A stretch of 64,000 bases of DNA, from the NCBI GenBank assembly GCA_007118145.1, contig SKSD01000030.1:1-64000 (forward strand). The letters run 5' to 3'. Source of the DNA: Halobacteriales archaeon (lineage in GTDB: Archaea; Halobacteriota; Halobacteria; Halobacteriales; SKSH01). Below are positions 9,585-20,474 of this stretch, in pieces; position 1 is the stretch's first letter, and each line of letters starts with the position of its first letter. Both the position numbers and the translations under genes were made by a program. The notes under the pieces are model-generated. The model was given only the letters and a program-made list of their open reading frames with translations, was not told the DNA's origin and made no database searches.

Positions 9585-10163
9585 TCAGAGGATGATGATT
9601 GCGACGATGGAGAGGATGATGACGCCGAGGATGTCGCAGACGTTCGTGACGACCGGGATGGTCGTGTCGTCAGGGTCGAGACCCCACTTGTAAGAGAGCC
9701 ACGTCGCGCCGATCGAGATGACGATCGCCAATACAGCCAGTATCATCCCGGAGATGAGTGAGATCGCCAGTAGGTCAACAAGCGGCAGTGGAGCCGAGAT
9801 GACGAACTCACCGATCGCCCATGCGGCGATACCCAGTCCGGTGAAGATCGTCAGTGCGAGTGCGAGGATGGCACCAACGTTCGTCTGGAGATTCTCATCA
9901 CGTAACTTGAACGTGAGCAACCCGAGGTGGAGTCGGGTTGACAGCCTCGAGCTCATGATACAACCAAGGTTGCCACCCATGTCGATCATCACGGGTACCA
10001 TCACGAGCAGCGTGGGATTACCGAGGTAGGTTTCCTCGAGCGTCTCGAGGATGTATCCCGAGCCCATCTGGAGGATGCTCAAACCGATGAGGATTGGCAT
10101 CATCGTGATGACGATAGCCCGTGTCTCCCACGTCCCGAGTGAGCCCTGTACCGGGAGTGTCAT
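9585..10163 (-). CDS. MgtE/SLC41-type membrane domain protein
   Basis: MVPVMIDMGGNLGCIMSSRLSTRLHLG and multiple TM segments. Confidence 0.85.
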   Translation of the reverse strand: MTLPVQGSLGTWETRAIVITMMPILIGLSILQMGSGYILETLEETYLGNPTLLVMVPVMIDMGGNLGCIMSSRLSTRLHLGLLTFKLRDENLQTNVGAILALALTIFTGLGIAAWAIGEFVISAPLPLVDLLAISLISGMILAVLAIVISIGATWLSYKWGLDPDDTTIPVVTNVCDILGVIILSIVAIIIL

Positions 10164-10738
10164 ACGATCGCCCCCACGACCATGATCGAGACGAACAGGA
10201 AGACGACGCCGAAGATGTCACCCAGCGTGGTGACAATCGGCCCGACCAGGTTGTCGGGGTCGAGCCCGTAGCGATATCCGGCGAAGACGAGGATGACCAG
10301 CCCAATGATCATCACGACCGACGTGAGCAACCCGGCGAGCAGCATGATGCCGACGAGCGTCACGAGCGAAGGATCTGCCTCGGGGCGTAATACCGACGAG
10401 ATCGCCCACGAAAGCAGCCCGATGAAGACCGAGATATAGATACCGTTGATGAACGATGCCGTGATGGCGTTGATGAGACGACGATCCCAGCTCAATTCAG
10501 CTTCGATCAGCCCCTGATGGAGCCCGCTCGCGAGGCGTGCACCGAGTGAGCCGTAGACGTTCCCACGCGTGGCGAGGAATGCCGGTAGTAAGAGCAACAG
10601 TCCCGGGATGCGCTCGAACGCATCGACCATCCCTTCCGTGCCGAGGACGCTCCCCGCAAAGATTCCGCCACCGAGACTGACGAACAGGATGAGGATCGAC
10701 TCGGAGTAGATGCGACGAATCCCGGTGCGCACCGTCAT
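10160..10738 (-). CDS. MgtE/SLC41-type membrane domain protein
   Basis: LLLPAFLATRGNVYGSLGARLASGLHQG; overlaps next gene by 4 nt. Confidence 0.85.
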   Translation of the reverse strand: MTVRTGIRRIYSESILILFVSLGGGIFAGSVLGTEGMVDAFERIPGLLLLLPAFLATRGNVYGSLGARLASGLHQGLIEAELSWDRRLINAITASFINGIYISVFIGLLSWAISSVLRPEADPSLVTLVGIMLLAGLLTSVVMIIGLVILVFAGYRYGLDPDNLVGPIVTTLGDIFGVVFLFVSIMVVGAIV

Positions 10739-11020
10739 GGGGAGGATGTAAACGCAGGCGTTAGGTAAATCTATTGAGGCAGGTCGATGTCCACATTGCC
10801 GAGTGGGTCGCCCACGATGAGACAGTGATCGTGGTGTGTCGACATCGCCGGGCGAAAGTGATGCAAACAGATGGTCTCTGTATCACATATGAATGTATGG
10901 GATACTTGCAAGCGGTGAAACCATGCAATCCTCGTAAATCCGGGTCAATCCACCGAAATGAATCGAATTTCGTGTTGATGTTGACCCCAGTTTATCTGAT
11001 AGTCTGTGATAGCCGGGTAT

Positions 11021-11365
11021 GCGATGAAGTTGAACACACTGCTCACGATCACTGTATCACTGGTGGTGCTGCTCGGGACTGGTGCTGCCCTGGCAGGGGC
11101 CGTGCCTGGACAGGCAGCTCCAACGAACGACACACCGAACGAGACGGCACCTGGCCAGTCTGGTGAGGCGGCGAATACGACCGGCCTGAGTGCTGCGAAT
11201 GCATCAGTCGGTAACGCGACAGACGTGAGTCCCGGACCGGAAGATGGGCTACCACCGCAGGTACCTGACCATGTGAGTCAGATCCACGATACGATCGAGG
11301 CGTTCCTTGGTGGGACGCTCGATATGCTCGGGAATGCGTTGAGTGAACTGCTCACGCCGTTCTAG
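11021..11365 (+). CDS. Small secreted or surface hypothetical protein
   Basis: Sec-type signal MKLNTLLTITVSLVVLLGTGAALAGA then T/N/P-rich linker. Confidence 0.6.
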   Translation, partial: AMKLNTLLTITVSLVVLLGTGAALAGAVPGQAAPTNDTPNETAPGQSGEAANTTGLSAANASVGNATDVSPGPEDGLPPQVPDHVSQIHDTIEAFLGGTLDMLGNALSELLTPF

Positions 11366-11390
11366 GCAAGACGCTAGCCAATCTTTGACC

Positions 11391-11948
11391 ATGATCATCA
11401 CGACAGCGGACGGATCCGACCTGGGGGTGCACATCCGGCCGACGACGGGTATCGATGATATGGCCGCCGTGATCCGTATCCACGGCCGTGCATGGAAGGT
11501 AGCACACCGGAAGGTGCTCCCACCTGCCGTTCTCGAACAGACGACGGTCGATGCCGATAGGGGGCTCTGTCAGGCATGGCTGGCGAATATTGACGATGAG
11601 ACGGATCGGTTCTTTGTCGCCATGGATGAGGACGAGCAGGTGCTCGGCTATCTCCACCTCAGGCTGGGTGAGGCTTCCGAGGCGAGCATCGTAGATCTCG
11701 CCGTCGACCCTGATCACTGGCGAGATGGTATCGGAACGGCCTTGTTCGAGCGTGCATACGATGAACTGCCTGCACGGACCGAGTCGATGCTGGTTGAGAT
11801 GATCGCCGGAAACGGTGTCGCCCGACTGTTCTACGAGCACCTCGGCTTCGAACGGACTGGCTATCGACCCACCACAATCGACGGCGAGCTCTACCCGGTG
11901 GCATGCTACCGCATGGAATGTATATCGAACCACTCCATGAGCTGTTGA
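11391..11948 (+). CDS. GNAT family N-acetyltransferase
   Basis: IVDLAVDPDHWRDGIGTALFERAYDEL...NGVARLFYEHLGFERTGYR. Confidence 0.88.
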   Translation: MIITTADGSDLGVHIRPTTGIDDMAAVIRIHGRAWKVAHRKVLPPAVLEQTTVDADRGLCQAWLANIDDETDRFFVAMDEDEQVLGYLHLRLGEASEASIVDLAVDPDHWRDGIGTALFERAYDELPARTESMLVEMIAGNGVARLFYEHLGFERTGYRPTTIDGELYPVACYRMECISNHSMSC

Positions 11949-11977
11949 TTTCCACGCATCTCACACCGGACTCGCAA

Positions 11978-13585
11978 CTACCGGCGTAGATCGTCGATCG
12001 ATGTGACTGTACCGACACCCTTGGACTTACCCTCGCGGAAGACGAAGCGCTGGCCCTCCTCGACGAGGTAGGGACTGAACTTGAATGTGATCCTCGTCCG
12101 TCCGGTATCCCCCGGCAGTAGGTGACCATCGATCGGCTCGAACCGTGCCGCCTCGCTGACCGTCTCGAGGTGGACGACCGGTTCGTATCCCGAGGTGATA
12201 CGCGTTGGGTGGTTGAGCACCATCACCTCAGCTTCGAATGTCCTCACCGGCCGTGGCGGTGATGCCTCACTCGGGAAGAGCGCCATCCCTCGGGATACCT
12301 CATCTGCGGTCACACCCTTGAGAGCGATACCGACGATCTGCCCGGCTCTGGCACGGTCGGTGCGGTGATAGTGCATCTCGATCGAGCGCACCTCGACCTC
12401 GCGGTAGGCACCGTCTTGGAACGGCCCGAGCGTGAGGCGGTCACCCGCCTCAACCTCACCGGATCGGACCGTCCCCGAGGCGACCGGACCGACACCGGCG
12501 ATCGTGTAGACACGATCGATATACATACGAAACGAACCGGCATGCCCGGCTCGCTTGGGGAGATCACTGAACAGTGCATCAAGCTGATCGAGTCCGCGGC
12601 CGGTCACCGCACTCGTCACAACGAGAGGGACGACCCTCGGGCTGATCTCATCGATAGCTGTCTCGATACCGTGGCGGTCGACCGGCAGTGGAGTGCGACC
12701 CACCTCGCGGAGCATGCGCTCGATATCGTCGATGACTGCATCGGCACGTGTATCGACGACCATGTCTGTCTTCGTCACGGCGACGATGGTCGGTAACTCC
12801 ATCGCCAGGAGTATACCGAGGTGTTCACGCGTCGTCTCGGTCACGCCATCGTCCGCCGCAATCGTCAACAGGCCGTAATCCAATTTCCCGCCGACGATAC
12901 CGCGGATGGTCGTCCGCAGCCAGGGATCGTGTCCCACCGTATCGACGAACGAGACGACCCGGTCAGATGCCTCAACGACGCGGGCACGGTCACCCTTTCT
13001 GTTGGGGTTATCGAGATGGACGGTCTCCCCGTCGGTGAAACCGTAGACGCCGTAGGAGATATCTGCAGACAGCCCGCGTTCGATCTCGTGTGGCTTGAGG
13101 TCGAGATAGGCTCGCGTCGCCCCCTGGCCGTCATCGAGCTCGCCGGTGACGAGAGATCCGACGAGCGTGCTCTTGCCGTGGTCGACGTGTCCGGCCGTCC
13201 CGATGACGATATGGTCGTCATCGATGGGCAACACCGCACCCTCGACAATCCGAGCCAGGCCGACCAATCCGTCATTGATACCCCAGGTATCGACCGATGC
13301 AATATGCGCACCTGCCTCCTCAGCAAGCAGACTCAACACGTCCATCGACTCGGAAAAGCTCGACGGGTCGATACCGGCGAGACCGCCATCATCCGTCACA
13401 CCGATGACGTACGTGGCCTCGCCCTCACCGGAGAGGACCCGATGTCGCAACTGTGCAGCCAGACTCTCAAAGCGGCCATCGCTGAGGTGTATATCCTTCC
13501 GGAGGCGTTCCTTGAACTCGATGCTCCCACCATCGGATTCACCACGTTCGAGGGCCGCCTTGAGTTCGGCCCGGTCCTGGGCCAT
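11978..13585 (-). CDS. GTPBP1-like translational GTPase (EF-Tu superfamily)
   Basis: P-loop IGTAGHVDHGKSTLVG, VDTVGHDPW, TKTDMV, EF-Tu domain II/III-like C-terminus. Confidence 0.9.
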   Translation of the reverse strand: MAQDRAELKAALERGESDGGSIEFKERLRKDIHLSDGRFESLAAQLRHRVLSGEGEATYVIGVTDDGGLAGIDPSSFSESMDVLSLLAEEAGAHIASVDTWGINDGLVGLARIVEGAVLPIDDDHIVIGTAGHVDHGKSTLVGSLVTGELDDGQGATRAYLDLKPHEIERGLSADISYGVYGFTDGETVHLDNPNRKGDRARVVEASDRVVSFVDTVGHDPWLRTTIRGIVGGKLDYGLLTIAADDGVTETTREHLGILLAMELPTIVAVTKTDMVVDTRADAVIDDIERMLREVGRTPLPVDRHGIETAIDEISPRVVPLVVTSAVTGRGLDQLDALFSDLPKRAGHAGSFRMYIDRVYTIAGVGPVASGTVRSGEVEAGDRLTLGPFQDGAYREVEVRSIEMHYHRTDRARAGQIVGIALKGVTADEVSRGMALFPSEASPPRPVRTFEAEVMVLNHPTRITSGYEPVVHLETVSEAARFEPIDGHLLPGDTGRTRITFKFSPYLVEEGQRFVFREGKSKGVGTVTSIDDLRR

Positions 13586-13679
13586 GTGAACGGCGGTAGG
13601 CCCGGATAGCGGAAAAAGCTTCGTGTGGTCTATCTCACACCCGAAGTGTTGAAGTTGAGCTCACTGATGCATCACTCTG

Positions 13680-14203
13680 TCACTGCTTGGTCGGGGAGGA
13701 TGCCCGGGTATCCAACGCCTCCCAGGCGATCTCGATGAACCACTCTAGATCGGGATAGAATCGTTCGATGTGTAACTTCTCCAAAGCGGATGGCGATGCA
13801 CTGAACGCCAGTGGAGAGAAGAATCGAGTGTCGGACACATCAAATCCGGCCTGCAACACACCTGTCGTGTTAGGTACCTCGATGGCGTAATCGATCCCCA
13901 CCATGTACATGTCGTTGACAGGCTCACCCCACGCATCGAAGAAGGAGGTTAACGCAGCGAGATCGACGACGAGTCCAGTCTCCTCCTCGAGGACACGGGC
14001 AACCCCTTTCGTAGTGACTCGCCAGGTACGATACTTCATGTCGGAAACTTCCACGCACCCTCGCTTTGAAAGTCCTCAACGAGGTGGATAGGCTCACCAT
14101 CGATGACAGCAATACAGCCACCCGGAGTTGGATGGTAGAACACGTGAACATCACCCGTATCACGCCGGTAGACCCTCGGTAAGTCGACCTCGGTCGTCAC
14201 CAT
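13680..14203 (-). pseudogene. Nudix hydrolase, disrupted by in-frame TGA plus 1-nt frameshift in the Nudix box
   Basis: ATG 14203 reads MVTTEVDLPRVYRRDTGDVHVFYHPTPGGCIAVIDGEPIHLVEDFQSEGAWKFPT* then SIVPGESLRK, then the shifted frame continues GVARVLEEETGLVVDLAALTSFFDAWGEPVNDMYMVGIDY. Confidence 0.75.
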
Positions 14204-14360
14204 TGATGCATCGATACCGGTGACGGGTGAACCTCAATATGGACAGTTCGAAGGTGACTGGTTCATGGCCACAGGATGTGAGGTCGCTCATCCTGGCCAA
14301 ACCACCGAAAACCTGCAAGATTCGCCTGAGCTTTCAACTCGATGCGATCGCCGTCATTGC

Positions 14361-17246
14361 TCAACCCGCCGGGACGATCTCGACACCCGTGAATTCGAAC
14401 CTGGCACCGCCAGACTCAGCCTGGGTCAGGGAGACCGACCACCCATGTGCCTCGGCGATCTCTTTGGCGATCGACAGTCCGAATCCCGTCCCCTGGTCGC
14501 TCGTTGAGTATCCCGGTTCGAACACCGCTTCACGCTCTCCGGCCGGGATACCTGGCCCGTTATCCTCGATAAAGAAGCCATCATCGAGCGTGCCAATGCG
14601 TACCGTCACTGACGTGTCACTGTGTTCGACAGCATTACGAAAGACGTTCTCGATGATCTGTCGTACCCGGTCCTTATCTCCCTGGATGACGAGGCCGGTG
14701 TCCACCTCGAGGATGGCCGTCTCAGAGGTGACGATATTCCAACACTGCCTGCTGAGCTCTCCGAGTGCGATTGGCTCGGACTCGGCGACCGTCTGGCCAT
14801 CCCTGGCGAGTGTCAGTGTATCCTCGATGAGCACCTCCATCCGGTCGAGCGCTGCTACGACGTGTTCGATATGCTCGCTGTTGCACTCCTCATCGACGAG
14901 CTGAATCCGACCAGCAGCGACATTGAGTGGATTGCGAAGGTCATGACTGACGATGCTCGAGAAGCGATCGAGACGGTCGTTCTGTCGTCTGAGTGCCTCC
15001 TCTCGGTCGAGCATATCGGAGATATCGCGTATCACACCGGCCGTCCCGGTGAAGGTCTCCTCATCGAACATCAAGGCGACGTGGTTCTCACACGGGATGA
15101 CGTCACCTGCCGCGGTGTGAAGGTCCATCTCGAAAGTCCCCCGGTCTTGCTCGCCCTCGAGTAATGATCGAATCAGCGAGCTACCTCGCTCATAGTCTTC
15201 CTCGTCCATGACCATCATACCTGACTCGCCGACGAGAGCTGCCTGATCGAACCCAGTGAGCTCGACCATCGCCTCGTTGACGAACGTGAAACAGCCTTCA
15301 CTGTCCAGGAGATACATCGGGTCGCCAGATGCCTCGACCAGTGCCTGATACCGCTCAAGCTCTCGGATATAATCCATCCGCTCGAGATGGCTCTGGATGA
15401 TCCTCACGAGTGTCTCAATGAGTGCCTGCTCCTCGTCGAGGAACGTACGTTCCTCATCAAGGATGACCGCCTCGAGGAGTACCTCACGACCGTCTTGCAT
15501 CGTCGATGTTGCGGAGAGGTGTGGTTCGGTGTGTTCGAACCCTTCTGTCGATACCATCTCATCACCGTGGGTGATCTGCACCTCCGTATCGGTTGGATAC
15601 TGGAACGACTCGGGTAACGTCGTGATGAACTCGGCCAATAACTCGTCGAACGTAGCCTCGTGCGACCCGAATAACGTGGTCGCCTCTCGGATGGCACTGA
15701 GTTCCTTCACCCGCTCGCGAAGTTCGTGTTCACGCTCCTTCCAGCCCGTGATATCACGACTGTTTATGACGAACCCACCCGTTGTCTCCTCGAGCCTGTT
15801 CGACCCCACCGCTTGTAGCCACACCCACGATCCACCGGCGTGTTTGAACCGAAACTCCTCGTAATCGTGGACGAGCTCTTTTTCATCGATGGTCTCATAG
15901 AACGTCTGCATCACCGCTTCACGATCATCGGGGTGGATGTATTCCATGGCTGGCTCACCGACGAGCTCGTCTTGCTCGTAACCGAGGATACGCTCGACAG
16001 CTGGACTTTCGTACTGGATGATGCCGTTCTCGTCGAGGACGGTGACGATATCTGAGCTGTTCTCGACGAACGCCTGGAATCGCTCTTTCACCCGGGCGAG
16101 TTGCTCCTCGCGTGCCTTGCGGTGGGTGATATCACGGACGATGCCGACGAATCGACGTTCGTCGGCATGTTCTATCTCGGTATATGATGATGCCACGTCG
16201 ATGCGTGTACCATCCTTTCTGAGCCCTGTTGACTCGGCATAATCCCAGTCAATCGTCCGCTCACCGGTCTCGAGATATCGTTCGAGTGCAGTGGTATGTT
16301 CCTCAGCCACATTATCCGGCATCAAGATCGCGAGTGACTCACCCGCTAGTTCATGCGGTTTGTATCCGAAGATATCCTCGACGGCTGGATTCACCGAGTG
16401 GATGGTGCCATCTTCGTTGATGAAGATGACCGCATCCCTCGCGGCCTGGATCAGCGACGAATGCTCCTCTAACAGGTGTTCATGTTCCTTCCGATCAGTG
16501 ATATCTTGAAACTGCGAGAAGATCGCCACCGTTTCACCGTCATCATCTGTGACGACGCGGTTGTGCCACTCACAGACGATACGCTCACCATCTGGGCGTA
16601 TGTTCTCGTTGATGCTATGGTAGCCACCCTGTGCATCGAGTAATTCATCGACCACCTGCCCGACCGCATCCATGTCCTCAGGCGGGACGATCACCTCCCA
16701 GGCCCTCCCCTCGAGCTCACTCGCATCATAGCCGAGTATCGATTCTGCTGCCTCGTTCATCCGATGGAAGTTGAACTCGTCATCCCACTCGATCACACCG
16801 AGGGGTGACTGTTCGAAAAAGAGGGAGAGTCGTTGTTGACTCTCCTCGAGTTGTTGTGTAGTCCGGTAGTTGGCAACGAGATTCGTGATACGATTCGCGA
16901 GCACGTCATACTGTCCAGTCCCTCGTCCCTTCTGGAGATAATCGGTCACACCGGCTGAGATGGCATCAGCGGCGATCTCCTCTGACCCCTTCCCGGTATA
17001 CAGGATGAACGGCAGATCTGGATTACTCGCACGGATCTCCTTGAGAAACTCGATACCCGTCTGCCCCGGCATCTCATAGTCACTCACGATGCAATCGAAT
17101 TCCTCCTCCTCGAGGTGTTCGAGACCCGCTGATACAGCGGTGACAGCAACGGTAGAGATCCGATCATCCACGCGCTCGAGAAATTCTCCAGTCATCGATG
17201 CAAAGCCTGGCTCGTCATCGACATGGAGCACGCGAATCTGATTGGC
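14361..17246 (-). CDS. Response-regulator receiver + multi-PAS sensor histidine kinase
   Basis: REC (VLHVDDEPGFA..DCIVSDYEMPGQTGIEFL), PAS repeats, HisKA SSIVSHDLRNPLNVAAG, HATPase EDNGPGIP/GTGFGLSIAKEI. Start MANQIRVLHVDDEP. Confidence 0.9.
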   Translation of the reverse strand, partial: ANQIRVLHVDDEPGFASMTGEFLERVDDRISTVAVTAVSAGLEHLEEEEFDCIVSDYEMPGQTGIEFLKEIRASNPDLPFILYTGKGSEEIAADAISAGVTDYLQKGRGTGQYDVLANRITNLVANYRTTQQLEESQQRLSLFFEQSPLGVIEWDDEFNFHRMNEAAESILGYDASELEGRAWEVIVPPEDMDAVGQVVDELLDAQGGYHSINENIRPDGERIVCEWHNRVVTDDDGETVAIFSQFQDITDRKEHEHLLEEHSSLIQAARDAVIFINEDGTIHSVNPAVEDIFGYKPHELAGESLAILMPDNVAEEHTTALERYLETGERTIDWDYAESTGLRKDGTRIDVASSYTEIEHADERRFVGIVRDITHRKAREEQLARVKERFQAFVENSSDIVTVLDENGIIQYESPAVERILGYEQDELVGEPAMEYIHPDDREAVMQTFYETIDEKELVHDYEEFRFKHAGGSWVWLQAVGSNRLEETTGGFVINSRDITGWKEREHELRERVKELSAIREATTLFGSHEATFDELLAEFITTLPESFQYPTDTEVQITHGDEMVSTEGFEHTEPHLSATSTMQDGREVLLEAVILDEERTFLDEEQALIETLVRIIQSHLERMDYIRELERYQALVEASGDPMYLLDSEGCFTFVNEAMVELTGFDQAALVGESGMMVMDEEDYERGSSLIRSLLEGEQDRGTFEMDLHTAAGDVIPCENHVALMFDEETFTGTAGVIRDISDMLDREEALRRQNDRLDRFSSIVSHDLRNPLNVAAGRIQLVDEECNSEHIEHVVAALDRMEVLIEDTLTLARDGQTVAESEPIALGELSRQCWNIVTSETAILEVDTGLVIQGDKDRVRQIIENVFRNAVEHSDTSVTVRIGTLDDGFFIEDNGPGIPAGEREAVFEPGYSTSDQGTGFGLSIAKEIAEAHGWSVSLTQAESGGARFEFTGVEIVPAG

Positions 17247-17504
17247 CATAATCTTGACCATACACCTTTTCAGGCATAAATCTCTGTGTCGACCATCGAA
17301 CGTGCTAGATATGTGAGCAAAGCAGTGTTATGGAGAAAGACCCCGTAAACATACGTCTCGAAGGGATTTCGACGCCTCTACGCATCGCTTACTAAAATAG
17401 CTCAATTGTGTGGAATAGGCCGTCGTTATGTTGTCACGTCCATCCAACCCGCTGTTGAGGTATCGCAACACCCACCACTCATCAATATATGTGAGGGATT
17501 CGAG

Positions 17505-18209
17505 ATGATCTGGCTCCCGTTGCAACAGTCCATCGAGGACACACTCCGCGATGCACTCAATGATGCCATCGCGTTCACACCGAGACTGCTCGGGGCACTA
17601 CTGGTCCTCCTGCTCGGGTTGATCATCGGTCGAATCCTCGGCGGTGTCGTCGAGCGTCTCGTACGCGCCTCTGGGCTCGACCGACGCGTGTTCGAGACAC
17701 GTGTCGGTGTGCTCTTCGACGATGAACATGGCTTTTCGTGGGCTGTTGGGAAGATCACCGCCTACTACATCTACCTCATCGCCCTGCTGGCAGCCGCTGA
17801 CGTCCTCGGCGTTGCCGTCCTCTCAGAATGGCTCGATACGGCCGTGTCGTTCCTGCCAGCACTCATCGCAGGGTTGCTCATCATCTTCCTTGGATTCATC
17901 CTTGCAGACCTCATCGCCAAGTTGATCCGCGAATCACCCACCTCGAGACGGACTGGCTTCGCACCTATCATCGCAACAGGTGTACAACTCTTTCTCTACT
18001 TCGTCGTGTTGACCATGGGTCTAGGCACGATGGGTGTGGATATCAGTATCCTCTTGGTCGTGCTCAGTGGCTTCGTCGGCGCGCTCGGTCTTGCTCTCGC
18101 CCTCGGTGTCGGTCTGGCTATCGGACTCGGTGGTAAGGAGTACGTCGCTGAACACATCGATGGCTGGGTGAGCGGTGTCGATGAGTCGATCGCTGAGTCA
18201 GAGGAATAG
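17505..18209 (+). CDS. Mechanosensitive-channel-like (conserved TM helix repeat) membrane protein
   Basis: ALLVLLLGLIIGRILGGVVERLVRASGLD and Gly/Ala-rich TM GALGLALALGVGLAIGLGGKEYVAEHI. Confidence 0.8.
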   Translation: MIWLPLQQSIEDTLRDALNDAIAFTPRLLGALLVLLLGLIIGRILGGVVERLVRASGLDRRVFETRVGVLFDDEHGFSWAVGKITAYYIYLIALLAAADVLGVAVLSEWLDTAVSFLPALIAGLLIIFLGFILADLIAKLIRESPTSRRTGFAPIIATGVQLFLYFVVLTMGLGTMGVDISILLVVLSGFVGALGLALALGVGLAIGLGGKEYVAEHIDGWVSGVDESIAESEE

Positions 18210-18251
18210 CAAGACCGTACTGACAAAAAACGAACAGTTCTGACTGCCTTC

Positions 18252-19109
18252 TTACAGCGTGAGATCGAGGGTCAGGCTATCCTCGTCACCACCGGTGAAC
18301 TCACCGTAGACGTGATCGACGTACTCCTGCTCGTCGATCTCATCCACATCGAACGGTCCTGGTAGCTCGAAGAGAGCTAGATGGAGATATCTCGATGGTG
18401 CGTCCTCATCGATGCTGAAGTAGACGGTTACCTGGGTAGGCTCATCTTCGTCATCGAAGTGGAACTGTTTATCGAGGATATCGACATCGTTCAACTGCCC
18501 GTCGGTCTGTTGACGGCGGTGACTCGGGTTTTCTTCGACGCCATTGACCGTATCACCGAGTGCACTCATGATATCATCCGGCCAGTACTTCGGTGGGATC
18601 GGTGGCTCGTCACCCTCGGCGAAGTCGAGTTGCCAGTGTATCTGCTCCACCTCGGTCGGGACACACTCTGCCTCGCTGATCGTCAACAGGGCATTCGCAC
18701 CACCGCCGGTGACGTCCACCTTCGCACTCTCGATGGTCCCACCCGGTGCCCGGCAGATATCGAAGTGATACGCACCGTTGCCTGCCTGCCAACCCCCGAC
18801 CGAAGTCTCATATCCGTCGTCGAACGTCACCTCTAGCTCGCCGACCTCCTCGAACTGGTGTGGTCCACCCCTCGTCAATACCCAGTGCCAACACGCCTGT
18901 TCACCGGGCTCGCAGACCCATTCTGCATACTCACTGCCTCGCTTGCCGTCCCACTCGATCGTTCGTTCACCCGGTGGGTCACCCGGCGGACCGCCTTGGT
19001 TGCCGACACCCTGGCGTGCAGCAACCGGGCCGAGGGTGACGCCGAAGGCTGTCGCAGTCCCGAGGGATTTGAGTACAATCCTTCTTGAGGTACCATCCTT
19101 ATCGGACAT
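18252..19109 (-). CDS. Tat-type secreted hypothetical protein
   Basis: N-terminus TSRRIVLKSLGTATAFGVTLGPVAARQ, acidic mature region. Confidence 0.7.
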   Translation of the reverse strand: MSDKDGTSRRIVLKSLGTATAFGVTLGPVAARQGVGNQGGPPGDPPGERTIEWDGKRGSEYAEWVCEPGEQACWHWVLTRGGPHQFEEVGELEVTFDDGYETSVGGWQAGNGAYHFDICRAPGGTIESAKVDVTGGGANALLTISEAECVPTEVEQIHWQLDFAEGDEPPIPPKYWPDDIMSALGDTVNGVEENPSHRRQQTDGQLNDVDILDKQFHFDDEDEPTQVTVYFSIDEDAPSRYLHLALFELPGPFDVDEIDEQEYVDHVYGEFTGGDEDSLTLDLTL

Positions 19110-19218
19110 ACATCACTATGCAATACCGAATATACGGTTTGTTATAGAGCGGATAGCTGGTATACGGTCTGTATAACGCCCAACGTGATGGAATCGGTGC
19201 AGTATGTGTACGGACGAG

Positions 19219-20352
19219 CTAGCGAGCAAGCACCGGCTCATTCACCTTCGAGACGGTCCTGACCACCTTGAACAGGAATCGCATCGCCTTCGAGTTGTAG
19301 TTCCACTGGTTGAACGTCCCGGCGAGGTAGACATCGTTGGCAGGGTTGTACATCATGAATGAACTGGTCGCACCGAGGCCACCCCAGAGGTGGTATCTCG
19401 ACATCATCGGCAGTGGGCGGAATCGGATGAGTCCATAGCCATAATCGAGCCCGACAGTCAGCTTACCCCACTGTTGCATCTGCGAGAGCGTGTCTGAATC
19501 GACCAGCTCGCCCTGAGCGAGTGCACGATGGAACGTGAGTAGGTCAGCCGCGGTATTGACCGTCTGTCCACCCGCATACCACGCACTGAAGCTGCGATAT
19601 GTCTCGGGGTTGAACGCTTGGTCATCCATATAGATATGCGCCACGGGTACCTCGCTCTCGACAGCAGGTGTCGAGTACTGTGACAGGTAGGAGTGGTCCA
19701 TACCGAGTGGATCGAACAGTCGGTCGTGTAGCACCTGGTGATACGCATCACCGGTAACTTCCTCGATGATCAACCCGAGGAGGTTGTACCCAACCTCTGA
19801 GTAAAAACGCCCCGCACCCGGTTGGAAATGGGGTCTGAGGTTTGCCTTCGCCCAGTCGACGGTCTCCTCCGGCTCCCAAAAGCGGGTAGGATCGTCGAGG
19901 ACAATATCGAGGAATGTCCGCCCATCAGGTCCCTGCTCGGGCTCACGGCGAAGAAGGCCGAACTCGTCGGCGAGGAGATGTGGCAGCCCTGAGGTGTGAC
20001 TGAGCAGGTGGTCGATACGGATATCCTCGCTGAAGTCATGCCCCTTGTAGACGTGAAGTCCATCGAACACCTCGGTATCGAGGTATGGCTCGATGGGATC
20101 GCTGAACTCGATATGGCCGTCCTCGACGAGCATCGCGATGAGTGTGGCCGTGAAGGTCTTACCCACACTAGCGGCATGGAACGGTCGGTTCGGGTCGGCC
20201 TCGCCAGCATCTGGCGAGGTGAACGCCATGTCCCAATGCAGCTCGCGACTTGGGGAATGAACGAGGAGGTGGACGTTATGTAGGTCTGGGTTCGATGAGA
20301 CACCCTCGGCGAGGCGTTCTTCGATTCTCTCACGTGCGGTCGATTCGTTCAT
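19219..20352 (-). CDS. Serine hydrolase / class C beta-lactamase-like protein
   Basis: SxxK SVGKTFTATLIAMLVEDG, YSEVGYNLLGLIIEEVTG. Confidence 0.88.
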   Translation of the reverse strand: MNESTARERIEERLAEGVSSNPDLHNVHLLVHSPSRELHWDMAFTSPDAGEADPNRPFHAASVGKTFTATLIAMLVEDGHIEFSDPIEPYLDTEVFDGLHVYKGHDFSEDIRIDHLLSHTSGLPHLLADEFGLLRREPEQGPDGRTFLDIVLDDPTRFWEPEETVDWAKANLRPHFQPGAGRFYSEVGYNLLGLIIEEVTGDAYHQVLHDRLFDPLGMDHSYLSQYSTPAVESEVPVAHIYMDDQAFNPETYRSFSAWYAGGQTVNTAADLLTFHRALAQGELVDSDTLSQMQQWGKLTVGLDYGYGLIRFRPLPMMSRYHLWGGLGATSSFMMYNPANDVYLAGTFNQWNYNSKAMRFLFKVVRTVSKVNEPVLAR

Positions 20353-20474
20353 ACCCGTACTTCATCTGGAGTGAGGATGAATCGATAGCGCGTTCTCACT
20401 ACCGGAGAACGGTGACCATCCCGCTGTAATCACGTGAATAGTTAACATGCTGGGACGCGAACCAATCCGGTCGC

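Noticed and set aside
13924-14163. 79-aa minus-strand ORF overlapping the Nudix locus
   Set aside because: It is an out-of-frame reading; the Nudix frame has clear family similarity on both sides of the lesions.
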